From: Streptomyces sp. R302
Lineage (GTDB): Bacteria > Actinomycetota > Actinomycetes > Streptomycetales > Streptomycetaceae
Direction of reading: 5' to 3'
NCBI RefSeq assembly: GCF_012927245.1
Contig: NZ_JABBGE010000005.1
Span: forward strand, 248,001 to 312,000
Length of the DNA: 64,000 nucleotides
In this document: positions 41,898 to 50,765 of the stretch, piece after piece
How the letters are laid out: each line of letters starts with the position of its first letter
How positions within the stretch are numbered: position 1 is the stretch's first letter
Notes under the pieces: model-generated
Told to the model about the DNA's origin: nothing
The model's database searches: none
What the model saw: only the letters and a program-made list of their open reading frames with translations
Program-made: the position numbers and the translations under genes

Positions 41898-42153
41898 GCG
41901 TCGATCTCCATGGGGCTCTCGTTCGTCGTCGGGACCCAGAGCTTCGCCGGCTGGCACGTCCTCGTCGGTCGCCATCGACAACAGCCAGATCACCTACGAC
42001 GACGACGGCGCCGTCTTCGGCACCCACGACCAGCGGGTCGACTACGTCCTGCACGTCAAGGACCAGGTCCTCGCCCCGGCCCAGGTGACGGCCCGGCTCG
42101 CCGCTCTGCGCGCCGCCGGCACCACCTTCGTCGACGAGGTCCCCGCCTCCTGA
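41898..42153 (+). pseudogene. 3' remnant of an unidentified gene
   Basis: Two plus-strand frames make sense only in sequence: 'ISMGLSFVVGTQSFAGWHVL' in one, then after a slip near 41968 'VAIDNSQITYDDDGAVFGTH' and 'DQRVDYVLHVKDQVLAPAQV' in another, ending at TGA 42151-42153. There is no start codon or ribosome site. It is probably the truncated, frameshifted tail of a gene. The family is not recognised. The rest of the 41728-41897 gap shows nothing but the promoter side of the small secreted protein. Confidence 0.4.
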
Positions 42154-42206
42154 CCCCCGCCTCGACACTGCCCAGGGGGCGCCCGTCAGGCGGCGCCCGC
42201 CGGCCC

Positions 42207-43301
42207 CTACGCGAACACCGCCTTGACCAGCGTCTGCTTCGCCTTCTCGAACGTCCCGGCCATGGTGGGCAGGTCCATCTCGACGTCCCCGGACGTCAGC
42301 GAGCCGGTCAGGGTCCTGGTGCCGTCGGGCGTGCTGTACATCAGCGCGCCCCAGCCCCAGAACCCTCCGTTGTGGTGGAGGACGGTGCCGCCGCCCTCCA
42401 GCTCCTCCACGAACACCCCCAGGCCGTAACCCATCGTGGGGTCCGGGACGCGCATCTCGGCCAGCAGCTCGGTCGAGATGAGCTTGCCGCCGTTCAGGGC
42501 GGAGAAGAACGTGTGGAGGTCCCGGCTGGTCGAGATCATGTCGCCGGAGGCGGATGCCCAGGAGGGATTGAAGCGGGTGGTGTCGACCACCTTCCACCGG
42601 CCGGCGTCGTCGTAGCCGAAGTAGCCGTGGGCGTGCGGCTCGGGGATCTCTTCCCGGGCCTCCGGCAGTACGGTGCCCGTCAGCCCGAGCGGGCCCAGGA
42701 CCAGCCGGTGCGTCACTTCGGGCAGGGAACGTCCGGTGGCCTTCTCGATCAGCAGCCTGGCCAGTACGTAGTTGGTGTTGGAGTAGCTCCAGGCCGTCCC
42801 CGGTTCGAACCGCGCCGGCTTCGCCAGCGCTCCCCGTACCAGCTCCTCCGGCCGGAAGGTCGCGTGCCGGAGGTCGACCCACTCCTTGCCGAAGCCGGCG
42901 ACCACACCGGGCTCGACCGTCCCGTCGGCGGAGAACTCGCCGGTGAAGTTGAAGATTCCGCTGGTGTGCTGCAGCAGCATCCTCACCGTGATCCGCCGGT
43001 CGAGCCCGAGCTCGGGCAGGTGGTCGGCCACCGGGTCCTGAAGGCCGAGCCTGCCCTCGTCCACGAGCTGCAGCACGACGGTCGCGACGAAGGTCTTGGT
43101 GACACTGCCGACCCGGAAGTGCCCGTCGGTCGGCGGCTTCGCGGTCCGGCCCAGTTCGCTCACGCCGGCGCTGCCGACCCACTCGCCGAGCTCGTCGTTC
43201 ACGCGCAGCTGCACGCCGGCGAAACCGGCGTCGACGATCTCCTGCATGGCCTTCCGCAGCTCGGGGCGGTCCTGCGCGGCGGCGGTGTTCTGCTCGGTCA
43301 T
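42207..43301 (-). CDS. serine hydrolase, beta-lactamase class C / DD-peptidase family
   Basis: 364 aa. The catalytic triad motifs are all present: Ser66-Val-Thr-Lys69, Tyr173-Ser-Asn175 and His309-Asn-Gly311 (HNG in place of KTG, which is common in esterase-like members). There is no signal peptide, so it acts inside the cell unless exported by other means. A cytoplasmic location argues for an esterase or amidase acting on small molecules rather than peptidoglycan. It is divergent from a MerR regulator with a strong dyad between them, so it is likely induced by a compound it may also hydrolyse. GAGGAA precedes the ATG. Confidence 0.9.
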   Translation of the reverse strand: MTEQNTAAAQDRPELRKAMQEIVDAGFAGVQLRVNDELGEWVGSAGVSELGRTAKPPTDGHFRVGSVTKTFVATVVLQLVDEGRLGLQDPVADHLPELGLDRRITVRMLLQHTSGIFNFTGEFSADGTVEPGVVAGFGKEWVDLRHATFRPEELVRGALAKPARFEPGTAWSYSNTNYVLARLLIEKATGRSLPEVTHRLVLGPLGLTGTVLPEAREEIPEPHAHGYFGYDDAGRWKVVDTTRFNPSWASASGDMISTSRDLHTFFSALNGGKLISTELLAEMRVPDPTMGYGLGVFVEELEGGGTVLHHNGGFWGWGALMYSTPDGTRTLTGSLTSGDVEMDLPTMAGTFEKAKQTLVKAVFA

Positions 43302-43343
43302 GGTGATTCCTCATCTCGCGTCAGCGGGTGTGAGATGAGCTTG

Positions 43344-43390
43344 GACCCTGACCCAAGGTCAAGGTCAAGGCGACGGAGGCGCGTTACTCT
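43344..43390. promoter_or_regulatory. MerR dyad operator and merR promoter
   Basis: GACCCTGACC-CAA-GGTCAAGGTC (43344-43366) is a 10+3+10 dyad with one mismatch. On the minus strand a TTGACC -35 (43368-43363) is followed by a 19-bp spacer holding the dyad, the long spacing typical of MerR-activated promoters. On the plus strand TACTCT (43385-43390) ends 6 nt before merR ATG 43397, which lacks a ribosome site, suggesting a leaderless merR transcript overlapped by the same operator. Confidence 0.65.
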
Positions 43391-43396
43391 CGCCCC

Positions 43397-44176
43397 ATGG
43401 CAGAGGGGCTCACGATCGGTCAGGCGGCGGCTTTCGTCGGGATCACCGTCAAGACGGTGCGGCACTACCACCGGCTCGGCCTGGTCGCCGAACCGGAGCG
43501 GGACCATTCCGGCTACCGGCGCTACGGGTCGGCCGACCTGCTGTGCCTTGTCCAGGTCCGGGCCCTGGCCGGGGCGGGCGTGCCGCTGGCCGAGATCGGC
43601 GAGCTGCTCGACGCCGAGCCCGAGCGGTTCGCCACCGCCCTGGACGACGTCCGCCGCCGGCTCACCGAACAGATCGAGGAGCTGACCGCCCGCCGCGACA
43701 CCCTGCACCGGCTCGCCCACGGCGACCGCGCCCTGCTGCCCGACCGGGCCTGCGCGGTTCTGGAGCGACTCGCCGAGCTCGACTTCAGCCCCGACTACGT
43801 CACCACCCAGCGGGAGGCCCTCGTGCTGTCGCGGGCGCTGACTCCCGAGGTCTTCGACCTCTTCCTGACCAACCTCGAACACCGGCTCGAAGACCCGGAG
43901 TTCGTCGAGCTGACCAAGCGCGGCTGGGAGGCGAGGTCCTGGGACCCCGACGACCCGCGGATCGAGGAGCTGGCCTCGGCGGTGGCCGCCAACCTGCTGG
44001 GCGACCGCGCGCTGCTGACGCTGCCGGCCAAGCGACGACCGCACCGGCCCGACGCGGCCTCCCGGTACGGCGTGGTCAACCGCCACCGGGAGGACGAGGC
44101 ACCGTCCATCGCCCGGCTGAACGCGCTGATCGAGGAGCACTTGCGCGCGGCGGGCATCGAGGTCCCGCGGCAGTGA
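43397..44176 (+). CDS. MerR-family transcriptional regulator
   Basis: 259 aa. The N-terminal winged helix 'LTIGQAAAFVGITVKTVRHY' continues into the 'HRLGLVAEPERDHSGYRRYG' wing, then a long dimerisation helix ('VRRRLTEQIEELTARRDTLH'). The C-terminal half is an effector domain of TipAS/BltR-like size, without the Cys cluster of metal sensors. It therefore probably senses an organic ligand. It controls itself and the divergent serine hydrolase through the shared dyad. Confidence 0.92.
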   Translation: MAEGLTIGQAAAFVGITVKTVRHYHRLGLVAEPERDHSGYRRYGSADLLCLVQVRALAGAGVPLAEIGELLDAEPERFATALDDVRRRLTEQIEELTARRDTLHRLAHGDRALLPDRACAVLERLAELDFSPDYVTTQREALVLSRALTPEVFDLFLTNLEHRLEDPEFVELTKRGWEARSWDPDDPRIEELASAVAANLLGDRALLTLPAKRRPHRPDAASRYGVVNRHREDEAPSIARLNALIEEHLRAAGIEVPRQ

Positions 44177-44185
44177 CGGACACCC

Positions 44186-44620
44186 CTAGGCGGCCTTCTG
44201 CGAGGGCTGGTCGTCCGTCAGGACGAGGGCCTTCGCCCGGGCGAACTCCTCGTCCGTGATGTCGCCGCGCGACCGGAGCTCGGAGAGGCGGGCCAGTTCG
44301 TCGACGCTGCTGCGCCGCTCGCCGTCGCCCGTGGCCGTCTTGCGGATGTACGAGTCGAACTCCTGCTGCTGGGCCCGCGCCTGGGCGATCTCGCGGCGGC
44401 CCATGTTCTTGCCGCGGGCGATCACGTACACGAGTACGCCGAGGAACGGCAGCAGGATGACGAAGGCCATCCAGCCGGCCTTGCCCCAGCCGTTCATGTC
44501 GTCGTCGCGGAAGATGTCCATGATGATCCTGAAGAGCAGGATGAACCACAGGATCCACAGGAAGAACCAGAGCATGCTCCAGAACACGCTGAGCAGCGGA
44601 TAGTCGTACGCCAGGTACAT
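44186..44620 (-). CDS. PLDc_N/SHOCT-domain membrane protein
   Basis: 144 aa. Two transmembrane helices lie near the N-terminus ('SMLWFFLWILWFILLFRIIM' and 'AFVILLPFLGVLVYVIARGK'), the pattern of PLDc_N domains. A cytoplasmic SHOCT motif follows at the end ('ELARLSELRSRGDITDEEFA'). SHOCT proteins are thought to oligomerise. Function is unknown; the family is very common in Streptomyces. GGAG lies upstream of the ATG. It converges on merR, 9 bp away. Confidence 0.88.
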   Translation of the reverse strand: MYLAYDYPLLSVFWSMLWFFLWILWFILLFRIIMDIFRDDDMNGWGKAGWMAFVILLPFLGVLVYVIARGKNMGRREIAQARAQQQEFDSYIRKTATGDGERRSSVDELARLSELRSRGDITDEEFARAKALVLTDDQPSQKAA

Positions 44621-44745
44621 GATCGTCTCCGGTCGCTATACGGCTTGTCGACCGTAACCTCCCGTCCGCCGTCTGTCGCGCGCAGAACCGGCGACCCCCG
44701 CGCCGCACGGTGGCTAGGGTGACCGGGACGGGGGAGGGGAGCGCG

Positions 44746-45411
44746 ATGGGACCGACGGGCGCGGGGCCGGGGCGGGCGGTGCTGCCGGGGCCGGTGCGCG
44801 GGTGGCTGGGGGCGGTCGCGGGGCTCGCCGCCGTGGCGGTCGCCCTGCTCGGCGCCCGGTACGGGGGCGCGGGCGGGCCCGGCAGGGCCGACGTCCGGGT
44901 CCGTGGCCTGCTGGGCGACGCGGGGGCGTCCTGGCGGCGGCTCGCCGAGGGCGCGGACTTCCTGGGGGAGCCCGTGGGGGCCGCGGGCCTGGTCGCGGCC
45001 GGCGTGCTGGGGTGCCTGGTGGCGCGGCGGCCCCGTGCGGCCGTGCTCCTCCTGGGCGGGGTCGGGGCGTCCGTGGCCGCGACGACCCTGCTCAAGCCCG
45101 TCGTGGGGCGGACCATCCACGGAGGGTACCTCGCCTTCCCGAGCGGGCACACCGCCTTTCTCACCGCGTTCGCGCTGGTCGTGGCGCTGGTCGTGAGCGG
45201 CAGGCTCGGCCTCGGCCGGACGGCCGGCCTGTCGCTCGTCCTCGCCGCCGGGGCGGTCGGCGGCGCCCTCATGGGCTGGGCCCAGATCGTGCTGGACGCC
45301 CACTACCCGACCGACGTCCTCGGCGGCTGGTGCACCGCCCTCGCGGTCGTCCCGGCGGTCGCCTGGATGGTCGACCGCCTCGCCGACTCCCCGGCACACA
45401 CGAGAAACTGA
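44746..45411 (+). CDS. PAP2-family phosphatase
   Basis: 221 aa from ATG 44746 (GGGGAGGGGAG upstream). It is a multi-spanning membrane protein with the three PAP2 motifs: 'KPVVGR' (motif 1, variant KxxxxxR), 'PSGHT' (motif 2, acid His) and 'DAHYPTDVLGG' (motif 3, nucleophile His). It probably dephosphorylates a lipid phosphate such as phosphatidic acid or undecaprenyl pyrophosphate at the outer face. The latter would recycle the carrier lipid for the adjacent polysaccharide cluster, but it is on the opposite strand and may be unrelated. Confidence 0.88.
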   Translation: MGPTGAGPGRAVLPGPVRGWLGAVAGLAAVAVALLGARYGGAGGPGRADVRVRGLLGDAGASWRRLAEGADFLGEPVGAAGLVAAGVLGCLVARRPRAAVLLLGGVGASVAATTLLKPVVGRTIHGGYLAFPSGHTAFLTAFALVVALVVSGRLGLGRTAGLSLVLAAGAVGGALMGWAQIVLDAHYPTDVLGGWCTALAVVPAVAWMVDRLADSPAHTRN

Positions 45412-45423
45412 CCTGCCGTCACC

Positions 45424-46764
45424 TCACGCCAGGCGGCGGAAGACCGGTTTCACCGGCCGGCCCGTCAGCCACGGTGCCGGGTCGCCCGCGTCCAGCGCCT
45501 TCCGGTACACCGCGCACGCCTGTGCCACCACGTCGACGGTGTGGTCGATGTCGGCGTCGTCGAGGGCGCCGCTCACCACGAAGGACGGAGCCAGCACGCC
45601 GCCCGCCAGGAGCCGGTGCAGGAACAGGGTCCGGTACTCCTGGGACGGCCGGCCGGCCCCGTCGAGCGTGGCGAAGACCAGGTTGCTGGACCGGCCCCGT
45701 ACGACGACGTGGTCGGCGACGCCCATGGCCGCCGCGGCCTCGCGGACCCCGGCGGCGAGCCGCTCGCCGAGGGCGTGCAGCCGGGCGGTGACGCCCTCCT
45801 CCGTGTAGGTGCGCTGCACGGCCATGGCGGCGGCCAGCGCGTGCGTCTCCGCGCCGTGCGTGGTGGACAGCAGGAAGACCCGCTCCCCGGAGTGGCGCAG
45901 ACCGCCCCGCTCCATGAGCTCCCGGCGGCCGGCGAGGGCGGAGACCGCGAAGCCGTTGCCGAGCGCCTTGCCGAAGGTGGAGAGGTCGGGGACGACCCCG
46001 TACAGGCCCTGGGCACCCGCCTCCGACCAGCGGAAGCCGGTGATCATCTCGTCGAAGACCAGCACGCACCCGTGCCGGTCCGCCAGGGCGCGCAGTCCGG
46101 CGAGGTAGCCGGGCGGCGGCTCGGTCCGGGTGGCGGGTTCGAGGATCAGGCAGGCGATCTCGCCCTCGTACCGGGAGAGCAGCTCCTCCGTCGCCGGCAG
46201 GTCGCCGTAGGGGAAGCGGACGGTGAGGTCGGTGGTCGCGACGGGGATGCCCGCCGCCATGGGGGTGGTGCCGATGAACCAGTCGTCCACCGAGAAGAAG
46301 GGGTGGTCGGCGCAGACGGCCACCCGCGCGCGGCCGGTGGCGGCCCGGGCGAGGCGGACCGCGGCCGTGGTGGCGTCGGAGCCGTTCTTCGCGAACTTCA
46401 CCATGTCCGCCGTCGGCACGGTGGCCAGGAACCGTTCCGCCGCCTCGATCTCCACGACGGACGGCCGGACGAAGTTCCCGCCGCGCTCCAGCTCCCGCCG
46501 CACCGCCTCGACCACGCGCGGATGGGCGTGGCCGAGGCTGACCGACCGCAGCCCCGAGCCGTACTCGACGTAGCGGTTGCCGTCGACGTCCCAGACGTGG
46601 GCGCCGCGGCCGTGGCTGATGACCGGGGCCAGATGCTCCGGGTACTGGTCGTCGCCCTTGGCGTAGGTGTGCGCCCCGCCCGGGACGAGCGCGTGCAGGC
46701 GCTCGTTCGCCGCCCGCGACCGGGGAAGGGCGAACTCTTCGGTGTCCTTCTCCTCGGTGTCCAT
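45424..46764 (-). CDS. class III PLP aminotransferase (glutamate-1-semialdehyde aminomutase-like)
   Basis: 446 aa from ATG 46764. The fold-type I PLP site is clear: 'FAKNGSDATTAAVRLAR' binds phosphate, Asp238 ('LVFDEMITGFR') contacts the pyridine nitrogen, and Lys266 ('STFGKALGNGF') forms the Schiff base. The closest pattern is HemL-like, but a HemL duplicate within a glycan operon is more likely a sugar or sugar-acid aminotransferase. It is the last gene of the operon, 8 bp downstream of the RmlC-like gene. Confidence 0.88.
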   Translation of the reverse strand: MDTEEKDTEEFALPRSRAANERLHALVPGGAHTYAKGDDQYPEHLAPVISHGRGAHVWDVDGNRYVEYGSGLRSVSLGHAHPRVVEAVRRELERGGNFVRPSVVEIEAAERFLATVPTADMVKFAKNGSDATTAAVRLARAATGRARVAVCADHPFFSVDDWFIGTTPMAAGIPVATTDLTVRFPYGDLPATEELLSRYEGEIACLILEPATRTEPPPGYLAGLRALADRHGCVLVFDEMITGFRWSEAGAQGLYGVVPDLSTFGKALGNGFAVSALAGRRELMERGGLRHSGERVFLLSTTHGAETHALAAAMAVQRTYTEEGVTARLHALGERLAAGVREAAAAMGVADHVVVRGRSSNLVFATLDGAGRPSQEYRTLFLHRLLAGGVLAPSFVVSGALDDADIDHTVDVVAQACAVYRKALDAGDPAPWLTGRPVKPVFRRLA

Positions 46765-46772
46765 GCCCCGCC

Positions 46773-47324
46773 TCAACTCCCCATCCGCTTCAGGACGTCG
46801 GCGAGGCCCGGGGCCTCACGGTCGCGCCGGGACACCGAGGTGACCGGCAGCGGCCAGGGGATGCCGAGCTCCGGGTCGTCGAAGGCGATCGTCACGTCCT
46901 CGGCCGGGTCGTGCGGGCGGTCGATCCGGTACGAGACGTCCGCGGGCCCGGTCAGCGCCTGGAAGCCGTGCGCGCAGCCGGCGGGGACGTACAGGGTGGC
47001 CTGCGTCTCGCCGGACAGCTCGACGGACACCCGGCCGAGATAGGTCGGCGAGTCCGGCCGCAGGTCGACGACGACGTCGAAGATCCTGCCGTACGAGCAC
47101 CGCACCAGCTTCGCCTCCCCGGCGCCGGAGCGCAGGTGCATCCCGCGCACCACGCCCCGGACCGAGCGGGACAGGCTGTCCTGGACGAAGGCGTCCGGGT
47201 CGATCCCCGCCGAGCGGACGACCTCGGCGTCGAAGGTGCGGCAGAAGGAACCGCGTGCGTCGGTGTGCGGGGTCGGCTCGAAGAGGAGGGCGCCGGCGAT
47301 CTCCGGGACGTGGGTCGTTTTCAT
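46773..47324 (-). CDS. dTDP-4-dehydrorhamnose 3,5-epimerase-like protein
   Basis: 183 aa cupin of the RmlC family. The catalytic dyad His63 (in 'RGVVRGMHLR') and Tyr132 are conserved, with His119 in the 'PAGCAHGF' strand. It epimerises carbons 3 and/or 5 of a nucleotide-4-keto-6-deoxy sugar. The usual 'GMHFQ' is 'GMHLR', so the substrate may differ from the rhamnose precursor. No RmlA, RmlB or RmlD is in the window. Its ATG overlaps the pyruvyltransferase stop by four bases. Confidence 0.88.
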   Translation of the reverse strand: MKTTHVPEIAGALLFEPTPHTDARGSFCRTFDAEVVRSAGIDPDAFVQDSLSRSVRGVVRGMHLRSGAGEAKLVRCSYGRIFDVVVDLRPDSPTYLGRVSVELSGETQATLYVPAGCAHGFQALTGPADVSYRIDRPHDPAEDVTIAFDDPELGIPWPLPVTSVSRRDREAPGLADVLKRMGS

Positions 47325-48523
47325 CGTGCCTCTCGGGAGGTGGGGACGGGACCGGGGAACAGGAACGAGGTCAACGCGTCGAAGTGCGCGTCGAGTCGGT
47401 CGGCGACGTCGCCGTTCCGTTCGGCGAGGGTCCGGCGCACCTCGGCCGCGTGTTTCTCCAGCTCGCGGAAGAGGCCGAGCAGCCGGTCGGCGTCGACCTC
47501 GCGCGCCGGGTGCTGGTACGCCCCGAGGCCCATCTCCTCCATCAGGGCGTCGCTCTTCGCGGCGTAGCTCAGCGCGAGTGTCGGCGTACCGGTCCGCAGC
47601 GCGCACACCAGGTTGTGGTACCGGGTCGCCACCACCGCCTCGGCCGCCGCCGTCTCCGCCATCAGGTCCGCGAGCGAGTCCGCCTCCGCTGCGGTGACCA
47701 GCGGCGAGCCCACCGCGTCGAGGATCGCGGCGACCACCGTCGCGTCGCGGGCGTCGCCGGTGAGCAGCCGCACCCGACGGCCCTCCGCCACCAAGGCGCG
47801 GACGAAGCGGATCGTCTCCCCGACGTACCGGCGGTGGATCTCCCCGGCCCTGGCCCGGTCGTCGTTGCCGCCGTGGAAGTCCATGACGCCGACGCACACC
47901 GGGCCGGGCGGCGCGCCCCGGGGCGGCGCCGGCAGGGCGAACGCCAGGTCGGGGTGGACCGGGTCGCCCGTGGTGTCCACACCCATCGCCCGCATGGCGT
48001 CCCGGGACAGCCCGTCCCGGTAGGAGCGGTACGCGGCCAGCCGCGCCGCCCAGCGGACCAGGACGCGGGTCGGCCGCTCGGCGATCGCGTCCGCGCCCAC
48101 CCCGACCAGGGCGACCGGGGTGCGCAGCAGCCGGCCGCTCGCGCAGAGCAGGAACAGGGAGTACGGGAAGCCCCACGGCCGCAGCGGCAGCGTGGCCTCC
48201 AGGACGCCCATGCCCGGCACGATCACCAGGTCGTGCCGGCGCACCCAGGCGGCGGTGCGGGCGGCGTCGACGAGCTTGCCGAGCGCCTTCCCTGCGACCG
48301 CGCCCGCCCGCGACGCGGTCCGGTACTCGCCCCGGTACCAGTGCAGCCGGGCCGCCGGGATCCCGAACCGGGCCGTGACGGCCTCCGGGCCGCCGCACAG
48401 CGCGTCGACGACCGCCGCCGGGTGCGCGGCCCGCACGTACCGGAGGACGGCTTCGAGGGAACCGTCGTTGCCGAGGTTCCCGGAGCCGAGCAGCCCGAAC
48501 ACGCCGACGCGTACGGCGCTCAC
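47321..48523 (-). CDS. polysaccharide pyruvyltransferase family protein
   Basis: 400 aa from GTG 48523. It has the 'FGLLGSGNLGNDGSLEAVLR' opening of the family (CsaB/PF04230), then 'HDLVIVPGMGVLEATLP' and 'PLVTAAEADSLADLMAETAA', followed by 'VVATRYHNLVCALRTGTPT', the conserved RxHNxxxA segment. These enzymes transfer pyruvate from PEP to a hexose as a ketal, adding negative charge to a surface glycan. It overlaps the upstream GT2 gene as GTGA. Confidence 0.88.
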   Translation of the reverse strand: MSAVRVGVFGLLGSGNLGNDGSLEAVLRYVRAAHPAAVVDALCGGPEAVTARFGIPAARLHWYRGEYRTASRAGAVAGKALGKLVDAARTAAWVRRHDLVIVPGMGVLEATLPLRPWGFPYSLFLLCASGRLLRTPVALVGVGADAIAERPTRVLVRWAARLAAYRSYRDGLSRDAMRAMGVDTTGDPVHPDLAFALPAPPRGAPPGPVCVGVMDFHGGNDDRARAGEIHRRYVGETIRFVRALVAEGRRVRLLTGDARDATVVAAILDAVGSPLVTAAEADSLADLMAETAAAEAVVATRYHNLVCALRTGTPTLALSYAAKSDALMEEMGLGAYQHPAREVDADRLLGLFRELEKHAAEVRRTLAERNGDVADRLDAHFDALTSFLFPGPVPTSREAR

Positions 48524-49467
48524 CGCCGCCTTCCCTCGCGCCCGGCGACCAGCGCGTCGACGGAGACGTCCAGCAGGGCCGGGTCGACCGGGGCGCGGTC
48601 CTCGACCCGCTCGCCGGCGCCCGGCCGGGCCCGGCTGGCCGCCCAGTCCGCCAGGTGCCGGTAGCAGGCGCGCCGGTCGGCGGAGGAGAGCGGCGCCCGC
48701 CGGATCGCCGAGACGAACCCCCACACGTACTCGGCGAGCAGCCGCGGCGTCGGGTGCAGCGGGCCCGCCCGGCGCGGGTCCAGGTTGACGCAGCGGGACC
48801 GCTTCGACGGGTTCGCCCGCTCGGCGCGGGTCGGGTGGTCGCGGCGGAAGTACAGCAGCTCCGGCACCTGGTGGAAGGGGCCGTTGAGGCCGATCTCGGC
48901 GACGAAGGTGCGGTCCGCGTGGTGGTAGCTGTCGTGCGGCCGCACCCGGCGCAGCACGTCCGCGCGGATCACCCCGTAGAAGTCGTCGCCGCCCGGCTCG
49001 AACAGCATGCTGCGGAAGCGCTCGGGGGCGTGCGGGGAGGCGGTGGCCAGACCGTACGCGTACGGGACCTTCACCTGGCCGTCGCCGTCGATGACGGCCT
49101 GGTCGGCGTGGGCGAGGATCACCTCCGGCCGCTCGTCCAGGGCCTCCACGCAGCGCCGCAGCAGGTCCCTGGCGTACAGGTCGTCGTGCGAGGCCCACTT
49201 GAACAGTTCGCCGCGGCACTCGGTGAAGACGTGATTGTGGTTCGGCGCCGCCCCGATGTTGCGGGCGAGCCGGAGGTAGCGGACGCGCGGGTCGCGCGCG
49301 GCGTAGTCGCGGCAGATCTCCTGGGTGCCGTCGGTCGACGCGTTGTCGGAGACGACCAGCTCGAAGTCCCCGTACGTCTGGCCGAGGAGGGCGTCGAAGG
49401 ACTCGGCGAGGTACTCCTCGCCGTTGTGGACGGGCAGGCCGATGCTGAGCCGGGGGACGGCGGTCAT
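48520..49467 (-). CDS. glycosyltransferase family 2
   Basis: 315 aa GT-A fold transferase. The N-terminal strand is 'LSIGLPVHNGEEYLAESFDA', 'VVSDNASTDGTQEIC' binds the nucleotide, and 'WASHDDLYARDLLRRCVEAL' carries the metal-binding DxD ('HDD'). An inverting enzyme, it adds a sugar from a nucleotide donor to the growing oligosaccharide on the cytoplasmic face. There are no membrane helices. The start overlaps the flippase stop. Confidence 0.93.
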   Translation of the reverse strand: MTAVPRLSIGLPVHNGEEYLAESFDALLGQTYGDFELVVSDNASTDGTQEICRDYAARDPRVRYLRLARNIGAAPNHNHVFTECRGELFKWASHDDLYARDLLRRCVEALDERPEVILAHADQAVIDGDGQVKVPYAYGLATASPHAPERFRSMLFEPGGDDFYGVIRADVLRRVRPHDSYHHADRTFVAEIGLNGPFHQVPELLYFRRDHPTRAERANPSKRSRCVNLDPRRAGPLHPTPRLLAEYVWGFVSAIRRAPLSSADRRACYRHLADWAASRARPGAGERVEDRAPVDPALLDVSVDALVAGREGRRR

Positions 49468-50765
49468 GAGGTCCTCACTTCACGGATCGGTTTCTGGTCG
49501 TGCTCACGCAGGGCGGACCGCAGCTGGAACCACCACACGGCCGAACTGCCCAGGGTCGCGGCGGCCACGCCCCAGGCCGAGCCGACGGCGCCGCCCGCCG
49601 CCGCGCCGCCGAGACCGCCGGCGGCGTAACAGAAGGAGGCGAGGAGCTGGGCGCGCAGGCTGCGCCGGGCCGCGCCGAGCGCCCGCAGCCCGGCCGCGGC
49701 GCCGGTCCCGAGGCCGGCGCCCGCGACGCCGAGCGTGGCGGGGACGACGAGCAGTGCGGCCGAGTGCCAGACGTCGCCGAGCACCAGCGCGCCCGCCCGG
49801 TCCGGCACCAGGAGCAGCGCCGCACCCCACAGCAGCGCGGCGCCCGCCTGCCCGCCGCCGAGCAGCAGACAGAACCGGCCGAGCCGGTGCGGGGCCCGCC
49901 TCAGGACCCGCGCCGCCTCCGCGACGGTGACGAGCGACAGGCCCATGAGCACGGCGAGGAACGGTCCGAGGAGCAGCTCGGCTCCCCGCACAGCGCCCAC
50001 CGCGCCGGTCCCGGCGAGCGCGCCGAGCCCGTACGCCCGCAGCTGGCCCGCGCCGCTGAGGCTGACGTTCTCGACGAGGTACCGGCCGCCGAGGTCGCTC
50101 TGCTCGCGCAGCCAGCCGCGCGCCGCGCCCGGCCGGGGGCGGATCCCGGACTGGAGGCAGCCGTACGCCGCGGCGACGGCGGCGGACCCGCCCCAGGCCA
50201 GCAGGAAGGCGGCCACCCCACCCACCCGGGCCGCCACCACCAGGGCGGGGACGAGCGCGACGCCCCACACCACGTCGTTGACGAAGGCCTTGCGGCCGTC
50301 GCCCGCGGCGAAGAACGCGAACCGCCAGGCGTCCTGGAGCAGCAGCGCGGGCAGCACGACCCCGAGGCACGCGAACGCCGCGCCGACGCCGCCGCCCAGG
50401 GCGAGCCCGGCCGCCAGGCAGACCGCGCCGACGGTGGCGCCGACGCCGAGCGAGGCCCCCGACGAGCGGGCCACCGCCGCCCGCCAGGACGCCGCAGGCA
50501 CGGCGCTGAAGCGCACCACCAGCGGATCGGTGGCGACGCCCCGGGAGACGTTGAGGACCACGCCGTACGTCACCCAGGCCAGGCTGAACACGCCGAAGGC
50601 GGCCAGGCCGAGCGAGCGGGCCACGTAGACGCCCACCGCGAAGTTGGTCATGCTGGAGGCCGCCTGGTCGGCGAGGCCCCAGGACAGCCGGCCGGCGAGC
50701 GCCCACCGGCCGGAGCCCCCCGCCGGGGCCGCCTCCTTCTCCTCCTCGGTGGTCACCGGCCTCAC
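49464..50765 (-). CDS. polysaccharide flippase (Wzx/MATE-like)
   Basis: 433 aa from GTG 50765, which overlaps the upstream stop as GTGA. It has about twelve hydrophobic helices with an early amphipathic one ('GLADQAASSMTNFAVGVYVA') typical of MOP/PST exporters. It should move lipid-linked oligosaccharide across the membrane in a Wzx/Wzy scheme, together with the O-antigen ligase/polymerase-like gene in the same operon. Alanine- and glycine-rich helices are typical of this GC-rich host. Confidence 0.85.
   Translation of the reverse strand: MRPVTTEEEKEAAPAGGSGRWALAGRLSWGLADQAASSMTNFAVGVYVARSLGLAAFGVFSLAWVTYGVVLNVSRGVATDPLVVRFSAVPAASWRAAVARSSGASLGVGATVGAVCLAAGLALGGGVGAAFACLGVVLPALLLQDAWRFAFFAAGDGRKAFVNDVVWGVALVPALVVAARVGGVAAFLLAWGGSAAVAAAYGCLQSGIRPRPGAARGWLREQSDLGGRYLVENVSLSGAGQLRAYGLGALAGTGAVGAVRGAELLLGPFLAVLMGLSLVTVAEAARVLRRAPHRLGRFCLLLGGGQAGAALLWGAALLLVPDRAGALVLGDVWHSAALLVVPATLGVAGAGLGTGAAAGLRALGAARRSLRAQLLASFCYAAGGLGGAAAGGAVGSAWGVAAATLGSSAVWWFQLRSALREHDQKPIREVRTS

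Noticed and set aside
42039..42070. Similarity of 'DQRVDYVLH' in the remnant to 'DRIDYVLH' of the HAD-EEP protein
   Set aside because: Sequence diverges straight after the motif and flanks do not match, so a duplicated EEP fragment is not supported.
45424..46764. Naming the aminotransferase hemL
   Set aside because: It lies in a polysaccharide operon with no heme genes nearby; HemL-type similarity alone does not establish that role.
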